A program made the position numbers and the translations under genes. A DNA stretch of 64,000 nt from Elymus sibiricus (lineage: Eukaryota > Streptophyta > Magnoliopsida > Poales > Poaceae): contig CM077675.1 of NCBI GenBank assembly GCA_039707655.1, positions 416,763,162 through 416,827,161 on the forward strand. The letters are read 5' to 3'. A model generated the notes under the pieces. The model ran no database searches, was not told where the DNA came from, and saw nothing but the letters and a program-made list of their open reading frames with translations. This document shows, one piece after another, positions 35,721 through 49,300 of the stretch (its first letter is position 1; every line of letters starts with the position of its first letter).

Positions 35721-36386
35721 CGGCATGATCTCCATCGTCACTGGCATGACACCATGATCTTCATCATCTTGATCTCCATCAACATGTCGCCATAAGGTTG
35801 TCGCGCCGACTGTTGCTTCCACGACTATTGCTAACTCATAGCGATAAAGTAAAGCAAAACGGCGAAAATAATTAAAGACAACTCTATGGCTCCTGCCAGT
35901 TGCCGTACTCATCGACATGCAAGTCATGATATTCTATACAACACATGATCATCTCATACATCACATATATCTCATCATGTAATTGGCCATATCACATCAC
36001 AACATACCCTGCAAAAACAAGTTAGACGTCCTCTAATTGTTGTTGCAAGTTTTACGTGGCTGCTACGGGTTTGCAAGAACCGTTCTTACCTACGCAAAAC
36101 CACAACGTGGTGTAGTGATTGCTTTTTGATCTTCTAAAAGAACCCTCTTCATTGAAATCGATTCAACTAAAGTGAGAGAGACAGACACCCGCTAGCCATC
36201 TTTATGCAACGAAGTTACATGTCAGTGAAGGAACCGGTCTCTCATAAGCGTACGAGTAATGTTGGTCCGGGCCGCTTCATCTCACAATACCGCCGAATCA
36301 AGTATCAACTAGTAACGGCAAGCAATATGTATACACCCACGCCCACAACTCGTTTGTGTTCTACTCGAGATCTCATCTACGCATAG

Positions 36387-36403
36387 ACCTAGCTCAGATG
36401 CCA
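36387..36403 (-). other. RLC-minus primer binding site, mutated tRNA-Met type
   Basis: On the minus strand this reads TGGCATCTGAGCTAGG, next to the 5' LTR. The intact copy (57400) reads TGGTATCAGAGCCAGG, so there are three mismatches. Confidence 0.75.
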
Positions 36404-36404
36404 C

Positions 36405-37210
36405 TGTTGGGGAACGTTGCATGGGAAACAAAAAATTTCCTACGCACACACAAGATCTATCCATGGTGATGAGCATCTACGAGAGGGATCGTGAATCTAC
36501 ATACCCTTGTAGATCGCTAAGCGGAAGCGTTAAGAAACGCGGTTGATGTAGTCGAACGTCTCCGCGATCCAAATCGCAAGTCGTCCCTCGATCCGATCAC
36601 GAACTAGTGCCGAACGGACGTCACCTCCGCGTTCAACACACGTACGGCTTGATGACGCCTTCACCTCCTCGATCCAGCGAGCGATGATGAAGTAGTAGAT
36701 GAGTTCCGGCAGCACGACGGCGTGGTGATGGTGGTGAGGAACAATCTCTGTAGGGCTTCGCCAAGCACTACGGAGATTATGACGGGAGAACTAGAAGGTT
36801 AGGGTTGCCGACACACGGCTTGGGAAATCTTGATGTGTCCCGTGTGTTAGCCCTGCCCCTCTATTTATATGTTGAGCCCTGGGGTCTAAACTTGGAGAGA
36901 AAACCTCCACAAGGTCGGTTTCGCCCGCACAAGGTCGGTTTGGCCCGCACGGAAAGAGTCTAACTCGGATTCCAGCAGTATCGCATACAAGCGGTAGTAC
37001 CGCTCACGAGCGGTAGTACCGCTTGAGCGGTAGTACCGCTTTCACATGAGCGGTAGTACCGCTTACGCGGTAGTACTGCCTTACCAGCGGTAGTACCGCT
37101 TAAGGCAGCAGCAAAACTTCCTTTTGCACTTTCCAATACCTCGTGGGCTTTACCCCTTTGGCTCATATAAAGTGTTGCTGCACCCAAACACTTCGGTAAA
37201 TATCCGGAAC
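36405..37210 (-). repeat. RLC-minus 5' LTR, first piece
   Basis: This piece ends CGTTCCCCAACA at 36405 (minus strand). It is interrupted at 37210 by the chromovirus and continues at 50410-51444. It carries the second copy of the palindromic array (36990-37100). Positions 37206-37210 (GGAAC) are the chromovirus target duplication. Confidence 0.92.
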
Positions 37211-38502
37211 TGTAACACCCCAAAATTTTAATTTGGATTTTTCCAGCAAATTCTTTATTTGATCTTTTTGAGGAGGTTATTTGAATTTTTCATTTTCTCA
37301 AAAGAAGATTCTTCTGAAAACTGTTGTTGAAAATTATTTTGAGATCTTCCTCAGATAAGGTTCTGGTCTTAAGGATATTCTATTTCTTCGGATTTTTGTC
37401 ATCAACATTTCTCTGGAGTATTTTTAATATTTTTAAAGAATTCTTTTATTGGTATTATTCTTTTCCCTTCTAAAAAGAGGATTCTTATCTCTCTTATTAT
37501 AAACCATTTTAAAAAAAATTCTTCCCAAAAACCCCTCTCCTACTTTGGATCTAGTCAATAATCAAATTCCAGTAGGTTTCAACCTCTTATATATTTTCTT
37601 TCTATTTATTTCTCCCAAAAATATTTTTCTGTCATTTTCTGGCACTCCTTTGGTTTACAAAGGAAGTACCAGTTTTCTTTGAGATCTGGTCCCAAGAAAA
37701 TTATCCTAGCTTGTCTTTAGTACCCTAAACCAAGATCTCCAAAAACATCCAGATCCATAGTTCAAAATTTTCAAAATTTGGCCACTGCAAGTTTGGACCA
37801 AGTTTACTGTTTTGAGTGAAATTCATGTTTATTCTTCTCCACAAATTCTGAGATAATTCAGGTAGCCTCTAGTTGCATCAAGACTTCACCCCTCCAATTT
37901 TCAGCCCAAGAAAACTTTCCTGCAATCGTGCAGCATTTCATCGAGCACGTGGTGAACAGTCTGGTTCAGACAAATTCAGAGAACTGAAACTGTCAGTGTC
38001 GTTTTCTTCAGTCGATCGTCGTCAATCTCGCCAGTTCTTCGCTTGGCCTCTTGCTCACTGCTCCTCCTCCTTATCCTTGCGCCGCACGGTCATTTGGCTG
38101 GACGTGGGTGTCGGTGCTGAGCCGTCCCATCGTCTCCGGCGAGTGCAGCAACGACAGAGCCTCCCGCCTCGGCCGTCAGACGAGCTCAGCGAAGATCACC
38201 GAAATCCAGCACCGCCCAAGCCTCCTCAAGCTTCCGCGTGGCCATCTTATCCTTAGAGCGTGCTAAGGGACACTCGCCGTGGCCTGAGACGCGCAGAGCA
38301 CGCTCCCTGCCGCCGACGAGCCCGTGAGGCCATTCCGTCGCGTTTCCGAGCTCCCGGCCAAATTAGACCAAGTTTATGCTTTGAATGGAACCTGGGGTCG
38401 AATCCGAAGCTGCCGACATCTGCTAATCGCCTGCTAAGCCACTGCCTCGCCGTAATTGCTCGCCGGACTTATCCCGTTCTCGGGTACCTCTTCGATTCCG
38501 GC

Positions 38503-38510
38503 TATAAATA
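38503..38510 (+). promoter_or_regulatory. TATA box of chromovirus 5' LTR
   Basis: TATAAATA lies in a GC-rich context (GGCTATAAATAGAGCCCC) and is the best core promoter candidate in this LTR. The identical site in the 3' LTR is at 47649-47656. Transcription would start about 30 bp downstream. Confidence 0.7.
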
Positions 38511-40248
38511 GAGCCCCAGCCCCTCCTCTCACTCCAGCACATCTCCTCCCACTCCCATAGCTCCGCCAATCACGCCAGAGGGACGCGGGGAAGCCTTCTT
38601 CTCCAACTCCGGCCACCCCGATCCGCCTCGGGCTTCTGGTCGATTCACTCTGGTCCGAGCCTCCCCGCCTCCCAAATTCTGTCAGTACCCCACTTATCCA
38701 CCACCCGTTCTGACCCCCACTTCAATTCGGTGTTAGGTGAGCTCCTAGGGGAGATCCATCCTCACCCGACGCCGCCGTCCGCCGGAGAGGAGCTGGTCGT
38801 CGCCGTGAAGCTCTCCGTCGACTGCTTCCTCCACTCATCGACGCGGACCACTCTCCTGAACACGACGGTACTCTCCTTTTCCCCTATCTTGCCGTGGTTC
38901 GTCGCCGGCGATCACCGGAAGCTCTCTGGCGCCGGTGACCTGTTTTCAAACCTGACAAGGGGCCCCGCCTGTCAGCCTCTCTGTTATTATTTCGAATCGT
39001 TTTCTGTTGGCGTATTCGGGCCGAATGCGTCTTCCCTTCGGGCTGGCGTAAAGCGCCCGAAACGTTTTCTGTTTTCTCAGTCTAGCCCCTGGAAAGATTC
39101 CTGTTCATTACAGATGGGTCCCTGGACTCATTTTCTTTATAACTTTTAAACTAAAAATGATTTTTAGTTGATTCCTTTTCTGTCACCTTTATTTTTCTGT
39201 CTAGTTTTTTATAGTATTTATTTGAAAAATATTTGGGACAACTTTCTGTCACGCGCGGTATTTACGTTAGAATTCGTACTTGTGAATTTCGTAGATACCG
39301 AGGAGGGAGCCGGTGCCGTCAACTTCACCGAGTTAGACTCCGACTATTCCGAACCAGGCAAGCATGTTTGAACCTTTGATATGATGAGTGTTTTGCATGT
39401 TTGCTTGCATGATGTTTTGCATTGCATGTTTATGGAAGCATATGAAGTATGTTATATTTCATGCATGATGGGTTGCAAGTGAGCCACAAAAACTTGATGA
39501 GATTGAGACAACCTAGTCATGTTGTGGCATGATAGGTTGCACTCCGGTATTGTTGGAGCATGCCGGTATTAACAAGAAACTGTTTTAACTCCAGTATTGA
39601 CCTAGATCGAGTCTTGTCCCCGTTCACCTTCTTTTCGTGCTGCCACATGTTTTCTGCAAAGAATACGGTTTAGTAGGATGCAAACCTGTTTCCATGTACA
39701 CACCAAGTAGAGGGGCCGTGATGAAGGTACCATGGCCCTGGATAAAGCCAGTCATCCGGTCAGGGGGCATGGGTGTTTCCGGTCCGGGACCGAGAGGGGG
39801 GCACCCCTTAGAGCGCGCGAATATAAATTTGATCCCATGCTAATCGAGGTTGGAGCCTCCCCGTCTTAAGGTTTTTCCTGAACGTTGCCTAGGGTGATTC
39901 CTGGCAACAGGAGGTTAAAATGGGTGTGTACTGGTCAGATGTGTTTTCTTCTAAAATACCATAGACGGAACTAGTCCTTTGTGACTACTGAAATCCGTCG
40001 GCTGTGGGTAAAGAGTACAACCTCTGCAGAGTCAAAACTATTCGAGTAGCCGTGTCCACGGTCAAGGACGTTGGTTGACAGGTCAAGTGTCGGTCTCAGT
40101 GTCAGTCTCTGGAGAACTAATATGTTAAACAACAGAAGTAAATTGGCTGAATATTATTTCTGTGGATGGACTAACCTGTTTATTTTGCCGGGTATTCCTT
40201 GGGATGGTGCTACCTCCTGGATTACTCGTATTTCTGAATGTTACTAAT

Positions 40249-40552
40249 ATAAGCCCTCGCTGTGATGTCGCGCAGACGTCCGCCTGTGGCATTTCTGTTA
40301 TTTACTTTTCATATAAGCCCTCGCTGTGATGTCGCGCAGACGTCCGCCTGTGGCATTGCTGTTATTTACTTTTCATATAAGCCCTCGCTGTGATGTCGCG
40401 CAGACGTCCGCCTGTGGCATTGTTGTTATTTACTTTTCATATAAGCCCTTTATGTGATGTCGCTCAGACGTCCGACTGTGGCATTCTTGTTACTTTAAAT
40501 TTTGGCATAAGCCCTTTATGAGGTGTCGCCCAGACGCCCGACTGAGGCATGT
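40249..40552 (+). repeat. 64-bp tandem repeat in chromovirus 5' LTR
   Basis: Three nearly identical 64-bp units start at 40249, 40313 and 40377 (ATAAGCCCTCGCTGTGATG...). A diverged fourth follows at 40441 and a fifth near 40503. The matching array in the 3' LTR is at 49395-49698 with the same unit number. Confidence 0.92.
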
Positions 40553-41262
40553 CTTTTATTTCTTACCTTTCGAGGCGTCGCTTCAGACACCCGATCGGTC
40601 TTCTTCTTATTTTATTGGGACTTCGGGAGGACTACCGCCCGACTTCCTTTTTATTTTCCTGCAGTGCATATTTAATGTTTGTGTGTGCTTTACTAACCTG
40701 CTCATGTCCATCATGTTTACATTTGTTATATCTTATGTCCAAACTGTTTGCGAGTACAGCCAAAGTACTCACGGGCTTTGCCCCTGGCTATTGTTTTGGC
40801 CAGATGTTGATGAAGGCGATCTTATGGATGAAGAGTACGATAGCGAGTCCGACGCCTAGAGGAGTTCCAGTCAGTCTCTTGTGATCCTGGAGTTTTGTCA
40901 TGCGCTTTATATATGCTTCCGCTACCCCAAATAAATCATCGAGCCTCACTCTGACGCTTGATGAGCTGTAGGATATTCAGAGCTATGTCACTACTCCACT
41001 GTGACATATCCACCACTCTTTTATTTCGCGAGTCAGTAGTATGCCACCACCCCCTTTATGTCATATCCGCCCTTATGTGTAATAGGGGCGCGCTTGTAAT
41101 ATATTGTTGAGCAACCTCAGCTCAACCTTGTAATATATTCAGTACTACTGGACTGTTGTATCAAGGAATTGTCTACCAGTAAGAAGGATTTTCTGTACTG
41201 GCCGGACTTTCAGGACGGTTTCTCAATAAATGTTTTTGTTGGAAAACCGGCCCTGACAACCT

Positions 41263-41278
41263 TGGTACCAGAGCCAGG
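41263..41278 (+). other. Chromovirus primer binding site, tRNA-Met type
   Basis: TGGTACCAGAGCCAGG lies 4 bp after the 5' LTR. It matches the initiator tRNA-Met primer pattern TGGTATCAGAGC with one mismatch. Confidence 0.75.
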
Positions 41279-41901
41279 CTGACTGTAGAAAGCCACTAGG
41301 TGCGATCGCTAATCGGTTATTAGCGTAGTTTAATTTAGCATTGTGCACCTGCCATCCTAGCCACCGCACGCCGTCTGCCTACCACTGAGGAGTTTGACCA
41401 AGTCATTGCTCCTACCCCGGTTAGTGCTGCACCACCTGCTACGCCCGCACCAACTCCGCAGCCCAGCACTCCGCGCCTAGAGCCTATTCTTGAGGAGGAG
41501 GTTGAGTCTCCAGCACCTCTGGAACTTACCCTCGGCAGGTCGAGGGAGATTTTCACCATCTTCGAGTGAGTGCGCCAAGCAGTGTTGTGTTGTGTAGCAG
41601 TTTGTATGATATGTTTATATGTACATAGGCTTGGAGAGAAGTAGTTTGTTTGCGCATCATGTAGGATGTGGAGAAGTGCACTAGCCTAAATAACATGTCA
41701 GGACTGTGTACGCGCATCCTGAGTGATATGATGTATAATTATGCTTGCTTGTAAGATATGTACTGAGCGGTCCTTCTCCGTGCGCAATCGACTATTTTCT
41801 TGAAAAATCTTGAGTATTTGAATTTTTGCCTCTGCAAAATTATTTATTTTGCCATTCGGATTTTTCTCATGGGTTTTGCAAAATAATACCCTAGAGTGGA
41901 A
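41279..41901 (+). other. Chromovirus leader
   Basis: About 620 bp between primer site and gag. A Pro-rich open frame without ATG spans about 41345-41569 and ends GRSREIFTIFE. It may be a decayed gag start or chance. No other feature is seen. Confidence 0.5.
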
Positions 41902-44900
41902 ATGCCTCGTCCCTGGACTCGTTCTATGCCAAGTCCGCCAGAAGAAAATTATGGTACCCAGTCAGGCAACAATTTTGCACAGGGTCAGTCTAGTCAGCAA
42001 AACAGTGAAGCAGCATTTTCTCAAGTCTGTCGTCTGTATGAGCAAAGCCAGCAGCAGCATCAGGAAATGATGAATCATATTATCAATATGGGAAATCACC
42101 GCGAACCATACCAGCAGCATTCCAAATTATCTGAGCTACAAAAGACACGTTCCCCAACTTTCTCTCACACTGATAAACCTCTTGAGGCCGATGATTGGCT
42201 TCGAGACATTGAGAGGAAACTAATTATTGCTCAATGTTCGGACCGTGAGAAGGTACTTTATGCACCTCACTACCTTACTGGAGCAGCTGCATCATGGTGG
42301 GAAAATTTCCTACACATGCACCCCAATGAAAACAACATCACCTGGGAGGAATTTAAGGAAAATTTTCGTGGGGCGCATATTCCTAAAAGTGTTATGAAGA
42401 TCAAGAAAAGGGAGTTTGATGACCTCAAGCAGAGAACCATGACAGTGACTGAGTACAACAGTCAGTTTACGCAATTATCTCGCTATGCCAATGAAGAACA
42501 TATGACTGAAGATAAAAAGATGGAAAAATTTCTGGACGGTCTGACACCGGCACTAAAATGCCAACTGGTCGTTCACACCTTCCCAGATTTCAAGACACTT
42601 GTGGACAAGGCCATTACACTGGAAAATGAGCGTCGCAGCTTGGATGATTTTCGCAAGCGCAAAAGGGACAAGACTGCTCATTCTCGCAACATCAAGAACA
42701 AGAATGATCTCCAGAAAAATGGGGCAAACAAATCCTCAACTAATGTTTCGCGCCCAAATAAAAATTTCCATGCAAGGGACAAGGAATTTACGTATCGCCC
42801 AGGCGTTACCTGTTTCGCCTGTGGAGAAGAAGGACATTATGCCAGGCAGTGTCCAAAGCCAAGAAACTCGGCCCCCAAGCCGAACAACAATGGAAATAAT
42901 TCAGCTCCCAAGCGCAACAATTTCAACCCCAATAACAACCACAGGAAGGGTCACGTGAACCATGTGACCAAGGATGGAGCACAGAATGCCCCAGATATCG
43001 TACTCGGTACGTTCCCTGTCAACACAATACCTGCCACGGTTTTGTTTGATTCTGGAGCTTCTCACTCGTTCATTTCCAAGAAATTTGCTTTGCAACATGA
43101 TTTTCCGATTCTTCCTTTGAAAAATTCTATGACTATCAAGTCCCCCGGGATTAAGCAAATCACTCAAAGTTACTGCCAAGGTGTGGTTATTGAAATCGAA
43201 GGATTGAAATTTTGGGCAAATCTCATTGTATTGGAAAATAAAGGATTGGATGTTATTCTTGGAATGGATTGGTTAGCAACAAATAAAGGTTTTATTGACT
43301 GCTTCAATCGGACAGTGACTCTCACTCATCATCACGGGAAGACCATAAGAATTGCAGCTCAAGAAAGACCAATATCACTTCAACCAAGATTGAACAAGAT
43401 AGATATTTCTGAACTAAGTAAAGTTCCGGTGGTTTGTGAATTTCCAGATGTATTTCCAGGAGAGCTACCAGGTATGCCACCAGACCGTGAAATAGAGTTC
43501 ATCATTGAACTAGCACCTGGCACCGAACCTATCTACAAGAAACCATACAAAATGGCACCATCTGAGTTGGTAGAATTAAAGAAGCAAATAAAAGAATTAC
43601 TGGACAAAGGTTATATCAGGCCCAGCTCCTCACCTTGGGGATCACCAGTATTATTTGCCAAGAAAAGAGATGGAACTCTGAGACTATGTGTGGACTATCG
43701 AGCCCTGAACATGGTCACCATCAAAAATAAATATCCACTGCCGCGAATAAATGATTTATTTGACCAGCTCGCACAAGCCAAGGTTTTCTCAAAAATTGAT
43801 TTGAGGTCAGGATATCATCAATTAAAAATACGGACAGAAGATATTCCAAAGACAGCATTCACTTCCCGATACGGTTTATATGAATTTACAGTGATGCCGT
43901 TCGGACTGACAAATGCTCCTGCATATTTTGTGCATCTCATGAACAAGGTATTTATGAGATATATGGACAAATTTGTTGTGGTGTTCATTGATGATATTTT
44001 GGTATATTCCAAGACACCGGAAGAACATGCTGAACATCTCAGAATTGTACTGGAAGAACTAAGGAAACATCAATTGTACGCCAAATTCAGCAAATGTGAA
44101 TTTTGGTTAAAACAAGTTGGTTTTCTAGGCCACATACTAAACCAAGAAGGTGTTGCCGTGGACCCAGAAAAGGTCAAGGCCGTACTTGAGTGGAAACAAC
44201 CAGCCAACGTAACAGACGTTCGAAGTTTTCTGGGAATGGCTGGATATTACAGAAGATTTATTGAGGGATTTTCCACTATAGCAAAACCTATGACCCAACT
44301 ACTCAAGAAGGATAAGAAGTTCGAATGGACTGATGCCTGCGAGAAAAGTTTTCAAGAGTTAAAGAAGAAATTAACAACAGCACCAGTTTTGGTCATACCA
44401 GACATACACAAAATTTTTGAAGTATATTGCGATGCGTCCAGGAAAGGTCTTGGATGTGTAGTGATGCAAGATGGTAAAGTGGTCGCTTATGCTTCAAGAC
44501 AACTCCGACGACACGAAGAAAATTATCCTACCCATGACTTGGAGTTAGCAGCAGTAATACACGCACTCAAGGAGTGGCGACATTTTCTGCTTGGAAACCG
44601 TTGTGAAATATATACGGACCATAAAAGTCTCAAATATATCTTCACACAGCCAGAACTAAATTTACGACAACGACGCTGGTTGGAATTAGTGAAAGATTAT
44701 GATGTTGGGATTCACTACCATCCAGGCAAGGCCAACGTCGTAGAAGATGCTCTCAGTAGGAACCCAAGCTCAAGCAGCGGCAGTATACAGAATTTGAGGC
44801 CTGAATTTCAGCAGGAATTTGCAAGACTCAACATGGTTTTGGTCACCGAAGGCACTGTGGCAAATTTGGAAATTCAGCCCATCCTGATGGAACAGATTAA

Positions 44901-46344
44901 AGAAGCTCAACACGGACACCCAAGCATTGAAGGCATAAAAAGAAAAGTGAATGTGGGCAAGGCCTCAGAATTTGTCATAGACGACAAGGGAATATTACGA
45001 TACGGAAACAGACTATGCGTACCAGATATAAAGGACCTCAAACAACAAATTTTAGCTGAAGTCCACACCGCTCCATATTCAATCCACCCAGGAGGAACCA
45101 AAATGTACAAGGACATACAGGAAAATTTTTGGTGGCACGGTATGAAAAGGGATATAGCCACGTTCATTGCATGTTGTGATTCATGCCAACGCATTAAAGC
45201 CGAGCACCAAAAACCAGCAGGTTTATTACAGCCAAATAAAATACCCGAATGGAAGTGGGATGATATTGGAATGGATTTTATTGTCGGGCTACCCCGGTCA
45301 CGACGCGGAAACGATGCCATATGGGTCATCACCGACAGGTTAACCAAAGTGGCACATTTTATTCCAGTAAAGACAACCCACACCACACAGAAGCTTGCCA
45401 GACTTTATCTCAACCGTATTGTCTGTTTACATGGTGTTCCAAAGACTATAATATCCGACAGAGGAACACAATTCGTCTCCAGATTTTGGGATCATTTACA
45501 ACAAGCTCTGGGAACTCAACTATTATTCAGTACCGCATATCACCCCCAGACTGGAGGACAGACTGAACGTGTGAACCAAATTCTAGAGGACATGCTAAGG
45601 GCATGTGTTCTCACTTATGGAACCAGTTGGGAAGAAAGCTTGCCATACGCTGAGTTCGCGTATAATAACAGTTACCAAGCCAGTCTACAGATGGCACCTT
45701 TTGAAACCTTATATGGGCGAAGATGCCGTACACCATTAAATTGGTCAGAGACAGGAGACAGCCGTATCTTCGGTCCAGATATGCTCAAGGAGGCCGAGGA
45801 AAAAGTTAAACAAATCAGGGATCGACTCAAGACAGCACAGAGCCGACAGAAGAGTTATTACGATCCGAAGCATCGAGAAATCAGTTTTGAACCCGGTGAT
45901 TACGTATACCTACGAGTGTCCCCAATGAGGGGCCTGCAAAGATTCAAAGTCAAAGGAAAACTGGCACCGCGGTTTATTGGACCTTTCCGTATACTCGCAC
46001 GAAGAGGCACAGTGGCCTACCAGCTAGACCTACCCGAAGAACTGTCCGACGTCCATGACGTATTTCACATCTCACAATTAAGGAAGTGTGTGAGCAACCC
46101 AGAGAAGCGCGTGTCTCACGAGAGTATTGATGTTCAACCAGACCTCACATACCGGGAACGTCCAATAAAAATATTGGGAGAGTCTGAAAGAAGAACCCGT
46201 CAGAATACAATCAAATTTTTCAAGGTTCAATGGAGCAATCACACTGAGGAAGAAGCAACGTGGGAAAGAGAGGATTTTCTTCGGGCAGGGCACCCACACC
46301 TATTTGAGGATCAGCTGAAATCTCGGGGACGAGATTTTTCCTAA
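41902..46344 (+). CDS. Chromovirus gag-pol polyprotein with chromodomain
   Basis: An uninterrupted 1480-residue polyprotein from the first in-frame ATG (41902). In order: gag core (about 85-250, [12 protein letters not shown]), CCHC zinc knuckle [14 protein letters not shown] (near 304), aspartic protease [12 protein letters not shown] (Asp near 383), reverse transcriptase with [10 protein letters not shown] and catalytic [10 protein letters not shown] (Asp-Asp near 697), RNase H ([10 protein letters not shown], Asp near 844; TDHKSL), then integrase. Integrase has an HHCC zinc finger (near 1055-1100), and D in [11 protein letters not shown] in ISDRGTQF and E in [11 protein letters not shown]-terminal chromodomain follows (about 1415-1475, [19 protein letters not shown]). 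Every key catalytic residue I looked for is present. Chromodomains of this group direct integration to marked chromatin. The order RT-RH-INT shows Ty3/Gypsy. Confidence 0.95.
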   Translation: MPRPWTRSMPSPPEENYGTQSGNNFAQGQSSQQNSEAAFSQVCRLYEQSQQQHQEMMNHIINMGNHREPYQQHSKLSELQKTRSPTFSHTDKPLEADDWLRDIERKLIIAQCSDREKVLYAPHYLTGAAASWWENFLHMHPNENNITWEEFKENFRGAHIPKSVMKIKKREFDDLKQRTMTVTEYNSQFTQLSRYANEEHMTEDKKMEKFLDGLTPALKCQLVVHTFPDFKTLVDKAITLENERRSLDDFRKRKRDKTAHSRNIKNKNDLQKNGANKSSTNVSRPNKNFHARDKEFTYRPGVTCFACGEEGHYARQCPKPRNSAPKPNNNGNNSAPKRNNFNPNNNHRKGHVNHVTKDGAQNAPDIVLGTFPVNTIPATVLFDSGASHSFISKKFALQHDFPILPLKNSMTIKSPGIKQITQSYCQGVVIEIEGLKFWANLIVLENKGLDVILGMDWLATNKGFIDCFNRTVTLTHHHGKTIRIAAQERPISLQPRLNKIDISELSKVPVVCEFPDVFPGELPGMPPDREIEFIIELAPGTEPIYKKPYKMAPSELVELKKQIKELLDKGYIRPSSSPWGSPVLFAKKRDGTLRLCVDYRALNMVTIKNKYPLPRINDLFDQLAQAKVFSKIDLRSGYHQLKIRTEDIPKTAFTSRYGLYEFTVMPFGLTNAPAYFVHLMNKVFMRYMDKFVVVFIDDILVYSKTPEEHAEHLRIVLEELRKHQLYAKFSKCEFWLKQVGFLGHILNQEGVAVDPEKVKAVLEWKQPANVTDVRSFLGMAGYYRRFIEGFSTIAKPMTQLLKKDKKFEWTDACEKSFQELKKKLTTAPVLVIPDIHKIFEVYCDASRKGLGCVVMQDGKVVAYASRQLRRHEENYPTHDLELAAVIHALKEWRHFLLGNRCEIYTDHKSLKYIFTQPELNLRQRRWLELVKDYDVGIHYHPGKANVVEDALSRNPSSSSGSIQNLRPEFQQEFARLNMVLVTEGTVANLEIQPILMEQIKEAQHGHPSIEGIKRKVNVGKASEFVIDDKGILRYGNRLCVPDIKDLKQQILAEVHTAPYSIHPGGTKMYKDIQENFWWHGMKRDIATFIACCDSCQRIKAEHQKPAGLLQPNKIPEWKWDDIGMDFIVGLPRSRRGNDAIWVITDRLTKVAHFIPVKTTHTTQKLARLYLNRIVCLHGVPKTIISDRGTQFVSRFWDHLQQALGTQLLFSTAYHPQTGGQTERVNQILEDMLRACVLTYGTSWEESLPYAEFAYNNSYQASLQMAPFETLYGRRCRTPLNWSETGDSRIFGPDMLKEAEEKVKQIRDRLKTAQSRQKSYYDPKHREISFEPGDYVYLRVSPMRGLQRFKVKGKLAPRFIGPFRILARRGTVAYQLDLPEELSDVHDVFHISQLRKCVSNPEKRVSHESIDVQPDLTYRERPIKILGESERRTRQNTIKFFKVQWSNHTEEEATWEREDFLRAGHPHLFEDQLKSRGRDFS

Positions 46345-46356
46345 GGGGCTAGGTGT

Positions 46357-49300
46357 TGTAACACCCCAAAATTTTAATTTGGATTTTTCCAGCAAATTCT
46401 TTATTTGATCTTTTTGAGGAGGTTATTTGAATTTTTCATTTTCTCAAAAGAAGATTCTTCTGAAAACTGTTGTTGAAAATTATTTTGAGATCTTCCTCAG
46501 ATAAGGTTCTGGTCTTAAGGATATTCTATTTCTTGGGATTTTTGTCATCAACATTTCTCTGGAGTATTTTTAATATTTTTAAAGAATTCTTTTATTGGTA
46601 TTATTCTTTTCCCTTCTAAAAAGAGGATTCTTATCTCTCTTATTATAAACCATTTTAAAAAAAATTCTTCCCAAAAACCCCTCTCCTACTTTGGATCTAG
46701 TCAATAATCAAATTCCAGTAGGTTTCAACCTCTTATATATTTTCTTTCTATTTATTTCTCCCAAAAATATTTTTCTGTCATTTTCTGGCACTCCTATGGT
46801 TTTCAAAGGAAGTACCAGTTTTCTTTGAGATATGGTCCCAAGAAAATTATCCTAACTTGTCTTTAGTACCCTAAACCAAGATCTCCAAAAACATCCAGAT
46901 CCATAGTTCAAAATTTTCAAAATTTGGCCACTGCAAGTTTGGACCAAGTTTACTGTTTTGAGTGAAATTCATGTTTATTCTTCTCCACAAATTCTGAGAT
47001 AATTCAGGTAGCCTCTAGATGCATCAAGACTTCACCCCTCCAATTTTCAGCCCAAGAAAACTTTCCTGCAATCGTGCAGCATTTCATCGAGCACGTGGTG
47101 AACACTCTGGTTCAGACAAATTCAGAGAACTGAAACTGTCAGTGTCGTTTTCTTCAGTCGATCGTCGTCAATCTCGCCAGTTCTTCGCTTGGCCTCTTGC
47201 TCACTGCTCCTCCTCCTTATCCTTGCGCCGCACGGTCGTTTGGCTGGACGTGGGTGTCGGTGCTGAGCCGTCCCATCGTCTCCGGCGAGTGCAGCAATGA
47301 CAGAGCCTCCCGCCTCGGCAGTCAGAAGAGCTCAGCGAAGATCACCGAAATCCAGCACCGCCCAAGCCTCCTCAAGCTTCCGCGTGGCCATCTTATCCTC
47401 AGAGCGCGCTAAGGGACACTCGCCGTGGCCTGAGACGCGCAGAGCACGCTCCCTGCCGCCGACGAGCCCGTGAGGCCATTCCGTCGCGTTTCCGAGCTCC
47501 CGGCCAAATTAGACCAAGTTTATGCTTTGAATGGAACCTGGGGTCGAATCCGAAGCTGCCTACATCTGCTAATCGCCTGCTAAGCCACTGCCTCGCCGTA
47601 ATTGCTCGCCGGACTTATCCCGTTCTCGGGTACCTCTTCGATTCCGGCTATAAATAGAGCCCCAGCCCCTCCTCTCACTCCAGCACATCTCCTCCCACTC
47701 CCATAGCTCCGCCAATCACGCCAGAGGGACGCGGGGAAGCCTTCTTCTCCAACTCCGGCCACCCCGATCCGCCTCGGGCTTCTGGTCGATTCACTCTGGT
47801 CCGAGCCTCCCCGCCTCCCAAATTCTGTCAGTACCCCACTTCTCCACCACCCGTTCTGACCCCCACTTCAATTCGGTGTTAGGTGAGCTCCTCGGGGAGA
47901 TCCATCCTCACCCGACGCCGCCGTCCGCCGGAGAGGAACTGGTCGTCGCCGTGAAGCTCTCCGTCGACTGCTTCCTCCACTCATCGACGCGGACCACTCT
48001 CCTGAACACGACGGTACTCTCCTTTTCCCCTATCTCGCCGTGGTTCGTCGCCGGCGATCACCGGAAGCTCTCTGGCGCCGGCGACCTGTTTTCAAACCTG
48101 ACAAGGGGCCCCGCCTGTCAGCCTCTCTGTTATTATTTCGAATCGTTTTCTGTTGGCGTATTCGGGCCGAATGCGTCTTCCCTTCGGGCTGGCGTAAAGC
48201 GCCCGAAACGTTTTCTGTTTTCTCAGTCTAGCCCCTGGAAAGATTCCTGTTCATTACAGATGGGTCCCTGGACTCATTTTCTTTATAACTTTTAAACTAA
48301 AAATGATTTTTAGTTGATTCCTTTTCTGTCACCTTTATTTTTCTGTCTAGTTTTTTATAGTATTTATTTGAAAAATATTTGGGACAACTTTCTGTCACGC
48401 GCGGTATTTACGTTAGAATTCGTACTTGTGAATTTCGTAGATACCGAGGAGGGAGCCGGTGCCGTCAACTTCACCGAGTTAGACTCCGACTATTCCGAAC
48501 CAGGCAAGCATGTTTGAACCTTTGATATGATGAGTGTTTTGCATGTTTGCTTGCATGATGTTTTGCATTGCATGTTTATGGAAGCATATGAAGTATGTTA
48601 TATTTCATGCATGATGGGTTGCAAGTGAGCCACAAAAACTTGATGAGATTGAGACAACCTAGTCATGTTGTGGCATGATAGGTTGCACTCCGGTATTGTT
48701 GGAGCATGCCGGTATTAACAAGAAACTGTTTTTACTCCAGTATTGACCTAGATCGAGTCTTGTCCCCGTTCACCTTCTTTTCGTGCTGCCACACGTTTTC
48801 TGCAAAGAATATGGTTTAGTAGGATGGAAACCTGTTTCCATGTACACACCAAGTAGAGGGGCCGTGATGAAGGTACCATGGCCCTGGATAAAGCCAGTCA
48901 TCCGGTCAGGGGGCATGGGTGTTTCCGGTCCGGGACCGAGAGGGGGGCACCCCTTAGAGCGCGCGAATATAAATTTGATCCCATGCTAATCGAGGTTGGA
49001 GCCTCCCCGTCTTAAGGTTTTTCCTGAACGTTGCCTAGGGTGATTCCTGGCAACAGGAGGTTAAAATGGGTGTGTACTGGTCAGATGTGTTTTCTTCTAA
49101 AATACCGTAGACGGAACTAGTCCTTTGTGACTACTGAAATCCGTCGGCTGTGGGTAAAGAGTACAACCTCTGCAGAGTCAAAACTATTCGAGTAGCCATG
49201 TCCACGGTCAAGGACGTTGGTTGACAGGTCAAGTGTCGGTCTCAGTGTCAGTCTCTGGAGAACTAATATGTTAAACAACAGAAGTAAATTGGCTGAATAT

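Larger units (their letters stand above)
37211..41258 (+). repeat. Chromovirus 5' LTR
   Basis: This LTR starts TGTAACACCCC and ends CGGCCCTGACA. A TATAAATA box lies at 38503-38510. GC-rich sequence follows downstream, and a 64-bp tandem array lies at 40249-40552. ORFs of up to 139 codons inside are duplicated in the other LTR and show no domain. Confidence 0.93.

Noticed and set aside
38730..39149. 139-codon ORF in the chromovirus LTR, repeated at 47876-48295
   Set aside because: It is duplicated only because the LTRs are recent copies. It has no recognisable domain and lies in the GC-rich transcribed leader part of the LTR.
40518..40859. 113-codon ORF with acidic end, repeated at 49664-50005
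   Set aside because: It lies in LTR sequence and overlaps the tandem array. Its duplication follows from the LTR pair, and there is no coding evidence.
41345..41569. Pro-rich open frame before the chromovirus gag
   Set aside because: It has no ATG and is separated from gag by stops. It was kept only as a remark in the leader entry.
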